Source: UBA1275 sp038124025 (lineage in GTDB: Bacteria; Bacteroidota; Rhodothermia; Balneolales; Balneolaceae). Taken from it: DNA of 64,000 nucleotides. The position numbers and the translations under genes are program-made. Under the pieces are notes generated by a model. That model saw only the letters and a list, made by a program, of their open reading frames with translations, was not told where the DNA came from and ran no database searches. Of this stretch, positions 1-9,171 are shown piece by piece. How positions within the stretch are numbered: position 1 is the stretch's first letter; each line of letters starts with the position of its first letter. The DNA is taken from contig JAYPBC010000001.1 of NCBI GenBank assembly GCA_038124025.1, forward strand, positions 62,001 to 126,000, read 5' to 3'.

Positions 1-842
1 TTTTCTTTTTCATTGCGGATACATGCGCGTATTTGTGTAACCCAATAGAGCGTTATGATATGTTGTAGTTGTGCATACCAATCCGCTTCATCATAGTCAG
101 ATTTAGTTTTTTCACTCTTTTCTGCTAGAGCTAAAAAATCTGCTAGGCTATGTAGCTGTATATTTCCCTCACATTCCTGAAGGTAGGAATTCCAAAGTGA
201 ATGTATAGGTTGAATTTCATGCTCAGTTCGAAACGCACCTTTAAAAGTATCATAAACTATTTCAGGGCTTTTCATCCCCTTTCCCAGCTCCGAAAATAAT
301 TGTTGCATGCGCTGAATCATAGGCTGCTTGGTAGGCGCATAAAAAGCTCTCCAGAATTCCCTTATGCTATCCAATACAAATAAGGTGGGATTAGGTGCTA
401 ACTCAAAATTGGGACGTACATTAAACTTAAAAGGATAGGATCTCAGTAAAGTTTGGCAAAAGCCATGAATTGTCGAAATATTAGCTTCATCAAAGGTAGT
501 TACAGCTATTTGCAAGCGTTTCTGGGCTTCATAATCTAGTTCGTAGCTACTTTTGCAATAAGCTAAAAAGCTGTCAGTAGCTACTTTTTTGCGAGTATCT
601 ACTGCATTTTTAGCTTCAAACAACTCCAATACCTCTTTACAACGAGACTGTATGCGAGCTCGTAGTTCTACTGTAGCCGCCTCAGTAAAAGTAAGCACTA
701 AAATATTTTTCAAATCCAATGCTCCTTCTGCAATTAGCCGTACTACCAAAGAACTTATATTAAAAGTTTTTCCGGTGCCTGCATTAGCCTCAACTAAATG
801 AATTCCTGCTAGAGGTGCCTTGGTAACGTCAAAATGTTTCAT
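1..842 (-). CDS. recB: RecB, exodeoxyribonuclease V beta subunit (N-terminal 280 residues, cut by window edge)
   Basis: Helicase-nuclease subunit of RecBCD, which processes double-strand DNA ends. Translating the minus strand from the ATG at 842 gives an open frame to the window edge. A Walker A motif (EANAGTGKTF, residues 18-27) is followed by a helicase motif Ia-like stretch (LVLTFTEAATVELR, about 48-61) and the RecB-typical ISTIHGFC near residue 125. A good ribosome binding site (GGTGAGGG) overlaps the end of recC; only three bases separate the recC stop from this start, so the two are co-transcribed. The nuclease domain and any recD lie outside the window. The family is clear from the motifs; AddA is an alternative but the recC neighbour argues against it. 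Confidence 0.9.
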   Translation of the reverse strand, partial: MKHFDVTKAPLAGIHLVEANAGTGKTFNISSLVVRLIAEGALDLKNILVLTFTEAATVELRARIQSRCKEVLELFEAKNAVDTRKKVATDSFLAYCKSSYELDYEAQKRLQIAVTTFDEANISTIHGFCQTLLRSYPFKFNVRPNFELAPNPTLFVLDSIREFWRAFYAPTKQPMIQRMQQLFSELGKGMKSPEIVYDTFKGAFRTEHEIQPIHSLWNSYLQECEGNIQLHSLADFLALAEKSEKTKSDYDEADWYAQLQHIITLYWVTQIRACIRNEKE

Positions 843-845
843 CCC

Positions 846-3800
846 TCACCCCTTAAGCACTTGTTTATTTCCAATCTCTAGCCAATTAGCCCAAAACCTA
901 GAACTGTTTTCATGAAAGGCTTCGGTATTTATAGGATCTTCACCAAACCAGCTGATAGTATTCCAGGTGTCTTCTCCCTCTCCAGAGAATCCGTAGGATT
1001 TGTTTTGCTGTTTCCAGGCAGATTTCGCTTTATCAAGTGCATAAAAGACATCGCCTATTTTATCGAGTGCCTGTACATAGCTTAATGAACTCTCAGGAAA
1101 GAATGTCAAAGAATCTTTGGTATGCATAGCATTAGCGTACCAATCTATGAGTTGTTCTAGTTGCTGTTGAGCTAATTCTGCTTGTATAGTACCAAGATTG
1201 AGGACGGTGTTTTTCTTATCAATATAATAGTAATGTGAATCTACTTGAGATCCCGTAGCTGCCATCAATAAATGCTTGATAAAGTATTCTACTTTGTGTT
1301 TTGCTCTTAGATTGCCCAAACGGTATTCTATATATTCACCGTTACTCACGGTTGGTAACTCCCCCTCCAAAATATAGTTTTGAGTCTTTAAGCATACAGA
1401 TTTAGACTCTATGCTCTTTATATCCTCTCCTATTAGGGAATAAAAATGATTAAGCTGTTCAAATAACTCTTCATAAACAGCATAATAGGGCTTGTGGGGA
1501 GGAATCATTTTAGTGCGTCTCAAGTAGTCGTAGCTTTCTTTACAGCCGATTCCTTCTTCCAGAGCCTCCCAAATACGATGCTTCATATCATATTTTTCAA
1601 GACCATTCATGGTATAAGCCTCAAAATCCTGTATAACTGATGGGGTATAAGAATCTTGAAGGTGCAGAATATTTTCGAGATAATATCGAGTTGGATGCAT
1701 ATAAAACCGAATTAAATCATCCAAATCAATAATCCGTGGATCCATCTGCTGACCCATAGTTGCCTGATTCTCATCCATGCTAGAGGCTTTTAATACTAGT
1801 GTGTTATCCACGAAAAAAGTGTGATTATTCGCTTCAACATTCTCATAAATTGACTGGAATTGTTGAAAATGCTCCTGACAAAATGAATGTATGCCTTCAG
1901 TATTATTAAAATATGGTTCTGCGAAGCCATGTAAACGATGGTCAATTTCATTTAATGGTGCTTTCTTAAACGGGATTAACTCTCCCGATTCATTTTGAGC
2001 AGCTTCGACCCCTTTGTGTAAGTAGAGTAACTGGGTAATTAATGGGGAGGGATTTTTTTCGGTATTGGTATGAGCATCTCTTCCTATATAGCTTAAAAAA
2101 TATCGGGATTCGGTAAGAGCTAAACGCTCAATAAACAGACGAGATCTATCCTTTTTACGCTGCCGTTCTCCCTCCTGTGGTTGTTGATGTATAAGATCAA
2201 ACACAGGCCGCTGAGGATTACCTGGAAATTCACGCTCATTTAATCCCAGCATGGCAGTATATGAAAAAGGTAATAGTCGATTAGGGATGTAACTACTTAC
2301 CAACACACCCGTACCAAAAGACGAGGAACGATCCTCATTTCGCACTAATACTGTTCGGTACCATGATAAAAAAACCTCAAAGGTGATAACTGTAGGAGCA
2401 TAGGCTAATTCTTCTTCTAGCTGTTCAAAGCGTTGAATGACCCAATTATACCCCCTAGGATTAGAACTAGTACTCTCCTTAAAAATACGAACAAAATGAT
2501 TTCGCAAAGCCTTAAGCCAATCAATGTTAAGCCGTTCTTCCTCAGGTGAACACGTTAAATCCAGCAACTCATCATAAAACCTTTGAAGTTTCGAAAGTAT
2601 AGCCAGTTGAGCTGAGCTTTTAACTTGTTTCGATGGAGCAATGCCCGGTTCAACTGAAAAACTTACGTGTTCAACAAAATAACCTCTCCACCATGCATAT
2701 AAGGCTGTTGATAAACTATATTCATGAGCATCATCCAGTCCGAAGTGAATATGGTCAGTTACAATCCAATCCCTAATCATTCCAAGCTCAATCTCTTCAA
2801 AGCCATATCGCTCCATTATATTGGGATCAGTGAGTGTATCCATTAAATCACTCATCTTACAGTTCGTACTGGCTAAATCTAAAAGAGCTAAAAAACTATC
2901 TTGTAATGGACGCTCTTCTCCGTCATAGAGATATACGGGGATACTTGGTTTCAGATCAAACACCTGTTTAATTATTGGTGCATATACCTCTACATCGGGG
3001 ACTGAAATGCTAATCTCACTTATATCGAGGGACTCTGAGGTGTTTAAAAAATGCAATAGGTCATCTTTCAAAACCTCGACCTCTCTTTTTATTGAATGAC
3101 AAACATTAATAGAACCTGGTGTTGATAAAATTTTGGAAAGTGTAAACCAATGATCTTTTGGCGTTAATGTGTAGTCTACTCTATCTGGCTTTGTTTTAAT
3201 TGCAGATAAGTACGGTGAAAAAGCTCCATGTTCCCTCCATTTCTCTGCCATATGTCCCATAAAGCTCTGCTCCAATGAGAAAGCCAAATCTATTTGATTA
3301 GACGGCTTTGATGACCGATTGATGCTCTGTTTTGTCTTATTAGTAATGTCGTTTTCAATTTCGGGATAATTAAGAAGGTGTACGTTTGTATGCTCACTAA
3401 TTAACTCGACACTCTCCACTAACAGGCGGTTCCAATCTCTTTCCCCAACAAAGAATATATCAGCGGGTAAGCTATCTGTTAGGTTGTCTCTTTTTAAGTG
3501 GGCTAGCCAATTTCTGTAAATCTGAATTCTTGACCACTTATGGTTTCCTTCTCGATGCAATATCTTGTTTAATGAATGCCAAAGTTCTTTTTGCAGATTA
3601 ACATAACTATCTAACTCATTTGGTTGGTTCAGTAGCTCAGGTACGGTTTCTTTATCCATAAAATCTGGGCGATCAAGCCTCGAAACAGCCTTAAATTCAA
3701 AGGAGGCATTATCATCTTCCCACTCAAAAAGCATATGAGGACGAATATTAATGTACTGATCAAATACATCTGCAATTTGAATAGCTAATGCAAAACGATG

Positions 3801-4142
3801 TTTTTGATCTCTAAATTCACCAAATAAGGCATTTACGCGTTCATTATCAGTGAGTAATTCAAAAATTTTAAAGGTCAGTGCGTGTACATCGGTCGGTAAT
3901 TTTCTAGGTACATTTGGATCGATTAATCGGTACAATTTCCAGATAAACTCAAAGGGAAATACAAAATTATAATGCGGACTGCTCCCCACTTTTTTTGCTA
4001 TTTCACGGTCTATCCAATCTTGAAATTCTCGATTGGGTACAACAATCCATGGAGCTTGAAATGGTTGATCACTCAATGGATATAAATCGATGAGATCATC
4101 TATAAGTTCGTTTGGGTTTGCAGTTTCTCTGTAATTGATCAC
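846..4142 (-). CDS. recC: RecC, exodeoxyribonuclease V gamma subunit
   Basis: The Chi-recognition and scaffold subunit of RecBCD, 1098 aa, close to the usual RecC length of about 1100. It has no intact Walker A, as expected for the inactivated helicase fold of RecC. Visible signatures include GLNEREFPG near residue 640 and DLIRFYMHPTRYYLENIL near 805, which resembles the conserved region leading into the RecC C-terminal nuclease-like domain. The start is GTG at 4142; there is no earlier ATG in frame and the ribosome binding site is weak. It is first in a recC-recB operon and divergent from the thioesterase gene. Most Bacteroidota carry AddAB, so RecBC is a useful lineage marker. Confidence 0.88.
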   Translation of the reverse strand: MINYRETANPNELIDDLIDLYPLSDQPFQAPWIVVPNREFQDWIDREIAKKVGSSPHYNFVFPFEFIWKLYRLIDPNVPRKLPTDVHALTFKIFELLTDNERVNALFGEFRDQKHRFALAIQIADVFDQYINIRPHMLFEWEDDNASFEFKAVSRLDRPDFMDKETVPELLNQPNELDSYVNLQKELWHSLNKILHREGNHKWSRIQIYRNWLAHLKRDNLTDSLPADIFFVGERDWNRLLVESVELISEHTNVHLLNYPEIENDITNKTKQSINRSSKPSNQIDLAFSLEQSFMGHMAEKWREHGAFSPYLSAIKTKPDRVDYTLTPKDHWFTLSKILSTPGSINVCHSIKREVEVLKDDLLHFLNTSESLDISEISISVPDVEVYAPIIKQVFDLKPSIPVYLYDGEERPLQDSFLALLDLASTNCKMSDLMDTLTDPNIMERYGFEEIELGMIRDWIVTDHIHFGLDDAHEYSLSTALYAWWRGYFVEHVSFSVEPGIAPSKQVKSSAQLAILSKLQRFYDELLDLTCSPEEERLNIDWLKALRNHFVRIFKESTSSNPRGYNWVIQRFEQLEEELAYAPTVITFEVFLSWYRTVLVRNEDRSSSFGTGVLVSSYIPNRLLPFSYTAMLGLNEREFPGNPQRPVFDLIHQQPQEGERQRKKDRSRLFIERLALTESRYFLSYIGRDAHTNTEKNPSPLITQLLYLHKGVEAAQNESGELIPFKKAPLNEIDHRLHGFAEPYFNNTEGIHSFCQEHFQQFQSIYENVEANNHTFFVDNTLVLKASSMDENQATMGQQMDPRIIDLDDLIRFYMHPTRYYLENILHLQDSYTPSVIQDFEAYTMNGLEKYDMKHRIWEALEEGIGCKESYDYLRRTKMIPPHKPYYAVYEELFEQLNHFYSLIGEDIKSIESKSVCLKTQNYILEGELPTVSNGEYIEYRLGNLRAKHKVEYFIKHLLMAATGSQVDSHYYYIDKKNTVLNLGTIQAELAQQQLEQLIDWYANAMHTKDSLTFFPESSLSYVQALDKIGDVFYALDKAKSAWKQQNKSYGFSGEGEDTWNTISWFGEDPINTEAFHENSSRFWANWLEIGNKQVLKG

Positions 4143-4177
4143 CTAAACTAAAAAGAATGAGTTTTATAACGCATTTT

Positions 4178-4215
4178 CACGTAATTTGTACGTGTATTAA
4201 TTTACATTATATTAT
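4178..4215 (+). promoter_or_regulatory. Inverted repeat overlapping a possible promoter between recC and the thioesterase gene
   Basis: CACGTA-N5-TACGTG at 4178-4194 is a perfect inverted repeat in the 93-base divergent gap. It overlaps a possible -35 (TTGTAC, 4186-4191), followed after 18 bases by TATTAT (4210-4215), 20 bases before the thioesterase ATG. A dimeric repressor site is one reading. The region is AT-rich, so chance matches to a promoter are easy. Confidence 0.3.
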
Positions 4216-4235
4216 ATAACAAAATATATTTTTTT

Positions 4236-4604
4236 ATGCAATTTTACAGTAGAAAAATAATTAAACCACAAGACTTGAATAACAATGGAACATTATTTGG
4301 TGGAGCGGTACTTAGTTGGATAGATGAAGAAGCAGCCGTATTTGTAGCATGTCAATTGGGTAAGCGAAGCATTGTTACCAAATATATGTCAGAGATAAAC
4401 TTTGTAGATTCAGGCGAATTGGGCGATGTTATTGAAATAGGTATGGAAACTGTAAAATTTGGAACCACATCCATCACAGTACGCTGTGAAGTTAGGACCA
4501 AATTTAGTGCAAGAACTATAATCACTATTGAGAAAATCGTTTTTGTTCATATTGACGAAAATGGCCGACCAAAAGCCCATGGCATCACAGAAGCTGTAGA
4601 ATAA
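4236..4604 (+). CDS. Acyl-CoA thioesterase, hotdog fold (YciA/BACH type)
   Basis: Predicted cytoplasmic acyl-CoA hydrolase of 122 aa, the size of a single hotdog domain. The N-terminal stretch NNNGTLFGGAVLSWIDEEA (residues 15-33) matches the family pattern N-x-G-T-x-F-G-G followed by the catalytic-type Asp (D30) on the long helix. A KYMSEINFVDSGELGDVIE stretch follows, as in YciA and BACH enzymes. Its stop overlaps the start of the next gene by one base (TAATG), so translational coupling is likely. The substrate chain length cannot be read from sequence. The fold is well supported; the physiological role is open. Confidence 0.85.
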   Translation: MQFYSRKIIKPQDLNNNGTLFGGAVLSWIDEEAAVFVACQLGKRSIVTKYMSEINFVDSGELGDVIEIGMETVKFGTTSITVRCEVRTKFSARTIITIEKIVFVHIDENGRPKAHGITEAVE

Positions 4605-5137
4605 TGAGGTACTGTTCCGAACAAGAATTAAACGACATTGATTTAGTTCAGGCCTACCTTGGTAAACCATTCAAAGAATCAGGAAAATTACTAACTGTTA
4701 CTGGATCTGGTGGCTACTTTATCAAAGATTTTACACTTCCCAATACTATTTCTAAGCAAATTCCCCAGGATGCCAAAGCCACCATTCAACGCTACAAAAA
4801 AGGTATTTTTTTATTATTCAACAGATCTACCCGGCAATATGGAATCATGCTTACTTGGGATGATATTGACTCTGTTGAATTATCTGAAGGGGCTACTATT
4901 TATAGAAGCATCCCTTTTTTACCCATGTGGTGGCTACTCAAATTGGGAGTAAAAAAAAAATTAGCTCGTTATGCCGGGATATTTGGAGAATTTCAGCAAG
5001 AACCTGTACAACTACAAATAAGATTAGGTGATCATCAAATTACTCTGTATTGCAATGGTTTTTCATTTACTGAGAAACGTACTTATTTTGAATCTATGAG
5101 TAACAACATAACGGTAACCATTAACCAGAAAGAATGA
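4604..5137 (+). CDS. Conserved-looking protein of unknown function between thioesterase and galE
   Basis: I do not recognise this 177-aa protein. It has no signal peptide. A hydrophobic patch, IPFLPMWWLLKLGVKKK (about residues 104-120), could be a membrane-interacting hairpin or a buried helix. The rest is beta-rich, with alternating polar and hydrophobic strands (for example GIFLLFN, YGIMLTWDDIDSVELSEG), which loosely resembles a PH-like or GRAM-like domain; that is only a guess. It is sandwiched with overlaps on both sides (TAATG with the thioesterase, ATGA with galE), so all three genes are probably translated from one message. Confidence 0.75.
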   Translation: MRYCSEQELNDIDLVQAYLGKPFKESGKLLTVTGSGGYFIKDFTLPNTISKQIPQDAKATIQRYKKGIFLLFNRSTRQYGIMLTWDDIDSVELSEGATIYRSIPFLPMWWLLKLGVKKKLARYAGIFGEFQQEPVQLQIRLGDHQITLYCNGFSFTEKRTYFESMSNNITVTINQKE

Positions 5138-6144
5138 CCATATTAGTTACCGGTGGAGCCGGATATATCGGGAGTCATACTTGCCTAGAGCTATTAAACC
5201 TTGGCCATGAAGTCATAGTAATCGATAACTTGATTAACTCACACGCAGAATCCATTCAACGGGTGAAGAAGCTAACAGGTAAGAATATTCCATTGTATAC
5301 CATTGATCTAATTAATGAAACGGAGGTCAAAAAGGTATTTGAGGATCATATAATTGATGCAGTTATTCATTTTGCTGGCCTTAAGGCAGTAAGTGAATCT
5401 GTGGAGCAACCTATTCGATATTATGAAAATAATATCAACTCCACCCTTGTACTGTGTAAACTTATGCAAGCCTTCTCCGTTAAACAATTAGTTTTTAGTT
5501 CATCAGCCACTGTTTATGGCTTTGCAAAAACCAACCCAATACCTGAAACAGCGCCATTATCTGCAACCAATCCCTACGGCAGAACAAAGCTATTCATTGA
5601 GTATATTTTGAATGATTGGGTCCAAACGTACAGTGGAGCTTCTGTTGCCCTATTACGCTACTTTAATCCGGTTGGTGCTCATGTGTCAGGCCGTATTGGT
5701 GAAGATCCACAGGGAATTCCTAACAATTTAATGCCTTATATAACCCAAGTTGCTGCTGGCCGTAGAGAAAAACTCTCTATTTTTGGGAATGACTATGAGA
5801 CCATTGATGGTACGGGCGTACGCGATTATATTCACGTTGTTGATTTGGCCTTAGGACATGTTAAAGCATTAGACGCCTTAACTAACTTAACTGGCACTCA
5901 TGTCTATAATTTGGGAACTGGTAATGGAACTAGTGTGCTGGAATTGGTTCATGCATTCCAGCAAGCCACAGGTCAGACCATTCCCTATGAAATTACTGAG
6001 CGTAGACCCGGTGATGTGGCTACATGTTTCGCAGATTCCTCCAAAGCCAAACGTGAATTAAGTTGGAAAGCAAGCAGAAATATTGTCGAGATGTGCAGGG
6101 ACAGCTGGAAATGGCAAAATCAAAACCCTAGAGGGTACAATTAA
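5134..6144 (+). CDS. galE: UDP-glucose 4-epimerase
   Basis: Interconverts UDP-glucose and UDP-galactose using bound NAD; a short-chain dehydrogenase-type enzyme of 336 aa, the normal GalE length. The Rossmann motif TGGAGYIGSHT lies at residues 6-16. The catalytic Ser is S124 in SSSATVYG, and the YxxxK pair is Y148 and K152 in NPYGRTK. RYFNPVGAH and the C-terminal ERRPGDVA stretch are GalE hallmarks that help exclude other sugar epimerases. The ATG overlaps the previous stop by four bases. The product would feed galactose into surface glycans. Confidence 0.95.
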   Translation: MTILVTGGAGYIGSHTCLELLNLGHEVIVIDNLINSHAESIQRVKKLTGKNIPLYTIDLINETEVKKVFEDHIIDAVIHFAGLKAVSESVEQPIRYYENNINSTLVLCKLMQAFSVKQLVFSSSATVYGFAKTNPIPETAPLSATNPYGRTKLFIEYILNDWVQTYSGASVALLRYFNPVGAHVSGRIGEDPQGIPNNLMPYITQVAAGRREKLSIFGNDYETIDGTGVRDYIHVVDLALGHVKALDALTNLTGTHVYNLGTGNGTSVLELVHAFQQATGQTIPYEITERRPGDVATCFADSSKAKRELSWKASRNIVEMCRDSWKWQNQNPRGYN

Positions 6145-6187
6145 GGCTATTATTTTATTCAGAATGATCTTATTTTATGCTTTTATA

Positions 6188-6269
6188 GCCAAAGTGGCGG
6201 AACTGGTAGACGCGCACGACTCAAAATCGTGTTCCTTCGGGAGTGTGGGTTCGATTCCCACCTTTGGTA
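6188..6269 (+). tRNA. tRNA-Leu (anticodon CAA)
   Basis: An 82-base class II tRNA. The acceptor stem GCCAAAG (6188-6194) pairs with CTTTGGT (6262-6268), with a G-U first pair and discriminator A. The anticodon arm is CACGA/TCGTG around loop CTCAAAA, giving anticodon CAA for UUG codons. A short variable arm (TTCC-TTCG-GGAG type) and a T-arm with GGTTCGATTCC are present. The 3' CCA is not encoded. It starts 43 bases after galE. Confidence 0.95.
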
Positions 6270-6384
6270 CACATTCTTCTTACAGTGGAATCTGAGAATC
6301 AAGAGATAGCGCAACAACAAAGCGTAGATTAACTAACCAAAACATAGCTCTGGACTTATTTTCAAAGTATCAAAGGGGCCAAAA

Positions 6385-6597
6385 ATGACAAAAAATGTGG
6401 GTACCATCGACCGATTAAGTAGAACCACCATTGCAGTAGTTGTAGCTGTACTATTTTTCAAAGGTGTAATTAGCAGCACATTAGGTATTGTTCTACTTGC
6501 ATTTATAGCTATTTTTGTTTTTGCAAGCCTTGTAAGCATTTGCCCTTTTTATACCCTATTTGGTATAAAAACATGTTCAACTAGTACCGAAGGTTAA
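6385..6597 (+). CDS. DUF2892 (YgaP-like) inner-membrane protein
   Basis: A 70-aa protein matching the DUF2892 pattern: an N-terminal MTKNVGTIDRLSR stretch, two hydrophobic segments (about residues 15-33 and 34-50) and the C-terminal CPFYTLFGIKTC motif with two cysteines. In other bacteria this domain occurs alone or fused to rhodanese domains (YgaP), so a link to sulfur chemistry is possible but unproven here. A purine-rich AAAGGGG lies upstream. It converges on the O-methyltransferase gene. Confidence 0.85.
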   Translation: MTKNVGTIDRLSRTTIAVVVAVLFFKGVISSTLGIVLLAFIAIFVFASLVSICPFYTLFGIKTCSTSTEG

Positions 6598-6611
6598 ATT
6601 CGGGCTTGGAA

Positions 6612-7268
6612 TTACTTTTTTCTCACAATGGTACATCCATCTCGTAGAGGAAGTAATAGCTGATTAACACGATTATCTTCTTTGAGTTGCTTGTTGAATG
6701 CATCTAAAGCCTTTGATTTAAAATCTTTAGGGGCCAAAACCTGTGCATTCCAAAGCACATTATCTGCAACAAGAATTCCACCACATTTTAATATGGGGAT
6801 GCAGTATTCGTAATAATGTTGATAGTATAATTTGTCTGCATCAAGATAGATTAGATCGTATAGCGTATTCAATTTGGTTATTTCCTCTCGAGCGTTTGCC
6901 TTTATGAGATGAATCTTTTTTTCATAACCAGACATTAGAAAATTTTTCTGAGCAATATCTTGGTATCGAATATTCATCTCAATAGTATCTATTCGTCCAT
7001 CGACGGGTAATACTTCGGCCATCTTAATGGCACTATACCCTGTGAATGTTCCAATTTCTAGACAGTTCTTTGCTCCTGATATTTGCACTAAAAATTGAAG
7101 TAAATTCCCCACCAAAGGGCCACTAAGCATATCAATATAGGCAAGTTCTTCATCGGAATTTTGAATTAACTTGGTCGTGATTTCACTTTCAGGTGTAGAA
7201 TGTTCTTCAGCATACCTTTCAACATCACTATCAGTAATCACTCGGTATGGCTTTGGTCGATTTTTCAC
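6612..7268 (-). CDS. O-methyltransferase, family 3 (CCoAOMT-like)
   Basis: SAM-dependent methyltransferase of 218 aa. The SAM-binding motif CLEIGTFTGYSAIKMAEVLP starts at residue 69, and the metal-site region YLDADKLYYQHYYE follows at 141-154, as in caffeoyl-CoA and catechol-type O-methyltransferases. GGILVADNVLW near residue 170 is a further family signature. The start is GTG. Its substrate cannot be told; the family acts on small hydroxylated aromatics or on tRNA hydroxyuridine (TrmR). It is transcribed away from the carotenoid-tailoring genes, so no shared pathway is implied. Confidence 0.85.
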   Translation of the reverse strand: MKNRPKPYRVITDSDVERYAEEHSTPESEITTKLIQNSDEELAYIDMLSGPLVGNLLQFLVQISGAKNCLEIGTFTGYSAIKMAEVLPVDGRIDTIEMNIRYQDIAQKNFLMSGYEKKIHLIKANAREEITKLNTLYDLIYLDADKLYYQHYYEYCIPILKCGGILVADNVLWNAQVLAPKDFKSKALDAFNKQLKEDNRVNQLLLPLRDGCTIVRKK

Positions 7269-7314
7269 TACATTTGTTCTCTTTTTATTAGTTTAGTCAA
7301 AAATACTCTTTCTC

Positions 7315-7932
7315 GTGAACTTTATCCCTGCCAAAGAACATCCTATCTATTTATGGTTTTTCTACTACGTAACGGCTTATTTGCTTAAACGTCGATTCAA
7401 AGAAGTACATATCGAAGTAGATTATCGACCATCAAAGCACACATCTACTCTGTTTTATATGAATCATAATTACTGGTGGGATGCCCTACTACCTAATTAT
7501 CTCAACCGACGTTTTTTTGGACAAAAAACTCGTGGGATGATGGATATACGACAGCTTAAAAAAAATCCTTTTTTTACAAAAATAGGCGCCTTTTCTGTGG
7601 ACTTAAATCAGCCTAGAAGCGCTATATATAGCCTCCGATATGCCCTAGAACATCTCCAAATACCTAATGCTTCCATTTATTTATTCCCAGAAGGTGAAAT
7701 TGTTCCCGTACATCCAGGTCCCCTTGAGTTTAAGCGAGGTCTTGAGTGGTTACGAACTCGAGTAAGTAACGCTGATCTTGTAGGAATAGCTACATATATA
7801 GATTATTCAAAGTCATCCAAACCTAATCTGCATATACACATTGGGTCTGCCTTATCGGCTTATGAAGATCCTTCAGCACATCTCGAGAAGAAATTAGCCC
7901 AAATTAAAAGCCGCCTTCATACAACCAATTAA
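7315..7932 (+). CDS. PlsC-type acyltransferase, candidate carotenoid glycoside acyltransferase (CruD-like)
   Basis: Lysophospholipid acyltransferase-fold protein of 205 aa. The catalytic HX4D motif is H51 to D56 (HNYWWD), and the block III-like FPEGEIVP lies at 124-131. It is shorter than typical PlsC (about 240 aa) and has only a weak N-terminal hydrophobic stretch (10-24). The next two genes are a carotenoid hydratase and a glycosyltransferase. In green sulfur bacteria CruC and CruD glycosylate and then acylate the hydroxylated carotenoid, so a CruD-like role is inferred from context. A phospholipid acyltransferase role is the alternative. The start is GTG. Confidence 0.78.
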   Translation: MNFIPAKEHPIYLWFFYYVTAYLLKRRFKEVHIEVDYRPSKHTSTLFYMNHNYWWDALLPNYLNRRFFGQKTRGMMDIRQLKKNPFFTKIGAFSVDLNQPRSAIYSLRYALEHLQIPNASIYLFPEGEIVPVHPGPLEFKRGLEWLRTRVSNADLVGIATYIDYSKSSKPNLHIHIGSALSAYEDPSAHLEKKLAQIKSRLHTTN

Positions 7933-7987
7933 ATCTGTTATTTTTTTAGAAGCTGTTGATATAGCTTTGTTGGTACTACTTCGATTA

Positions 7988-9121
7988 TTACCACGTTCTA
8001 GGGTATAATAATCTTGATTTTTGCACCCAGTGTGCTTTCTTAGACAGATACCGTAGCCTCATATTAATCATCCACCAGTATTTGCGGTCATAAATACGCT
8101 CTGGAATAATATATTCAGACATTCCTCTCTGTGTTCTTTTTGTTTGACCTGTTTTTAATGTTACCTCACTAAAATATCGTTGGTAAAAAGGGCCGTCATC
8201 TATAATTTGATCGGTTAACACTTCACATGTTACACCTGGCCCTTTCATCGTTATTCGCCTAAATGCCTGCAGTCCGTGGCGATTCGCTGCCTTATCCGAT
8301 AGTTCAATCTCTCGGATGTTCAATTTCGGACTTTCTGCTTCAACTGGAAACAGCCATGCTTTTTTTTCCACTCCATCCTTGGTATTCATGAGGTAATACA
8401 CCAAAGTATAATCAATAAAATGAACCCGCCCCCAATACCAATCTTTAAAACTATCTTTTAAGGGTTCAAATCCAACATTATGATCGTGATACCCTAAGCC
8501 GTTTAACGCTATATTGTACATGTCGGTTCGGCCGTCGAGTACTAAATTGCCTATAACCCCTGCCCTTGGTTGAATTAAATTCCAGGCATGTTGGTAGTGA
8601 GTCGGTTCTGGCTTTTTAAGCAGAGAATTAAAATCGGTAGACTTTTGCATGTTATCCGGCTCATGCACGAACTTTATTCTACCCCTGAGCTGATAACGTG
8701 AATCCAGCATCTGATTTAGTATAATCTCGTATTCTATTTTCTCATCTAACACTCTTCGTTCAAAAATATTGCTACCCAACGAGATTGAAAATGGTTCATT
8801 TTGAGAGTTTAATCTATCAGGTGCATACTCCAAAAAACTATAATATTCAGCTTTTTGAGTATTATAGATCGATACACTTATGGCAGGAAAAGAGCTCGCA
8901 TTTGCTGCTGTGTTAACAGTATCTCCCTCTAAACGTTTAGTTGTATTATTTTCTAGTTGAGCCTTGATGTATGCCGGAGAGAAGGGGTTTCCTTCATAGA
9001 AGATGATGACAATTGCCCATTTCTTATCGGCAGACAGAGCATCAAAATACCACCATTCATAACTTCCTGGAATGTCTTTGTTATGAGGCAATTCAGATGA
9101 GAGTTTAGAACGTATGTACAT
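7988..9121 (-). CDS. crtC: Carotenoid 1,2-hydratase (CrtC / hydroxyneurosporene synthase family)
   Basis: Adds water to the psi end of an acyclic carotenoid half to give a tertiary hydroxyl. The 377-aa protein has the CrtC/AttH lipocalin-like signatures YEWWYFDA (residues 21-28), FYEGNPFSPAY (41-51), YHDHNVGFEPL (211-221) and WYWGRVHF (228-235). No signal peptide is seen. The gene is convergent with the acyltransferase and divergent (50-base gap) from the glycosyltransferase. CrtC is unrelated to the membrane hydratase CruF used by some relatives. The family call is strong; carotenoid specificity rests partly on the neighbours. Confidence 0.85.
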   Translation of the reverse strand: MYIRSKLSSELPHNKDIPGSYEWWYFDALSADKKWAIVIIFYEGNPFSPAYIKAQLENNTTKRLEGDTVNTAANASSFPAISVSIYNTQKAEYYSFLEYAPDRLNSQNEPFSISLGSNIFERRVLDEKIEYEIILNQMLDSRYQLRGRIKFVHEPDNMQKSTDFNSLLKKPEPTHYQHAWNLIQPRAGVIGNLVLDGRTDMYNIALNGLGYHDHNVGFEPLKDSFKDWYWGRVHFIDYTLVYYLMNTKDGVEKKAWLFPVEAESPKLNIREIELSDKAANRHGLQAFRRITMKGPGVTCEVLTDQIIDDGPFYQRYFSEVTLKTGQTKRTQRGMSEYIIPERIYDRKYWWMINMRLRYLSKKAHWVQKSRLLYPRTW

Positions 9122-9171
9122 CTTAAGTTGGTACTATAGGTGGTTTATTAGAGAGTTCGTTACCTTCTATT

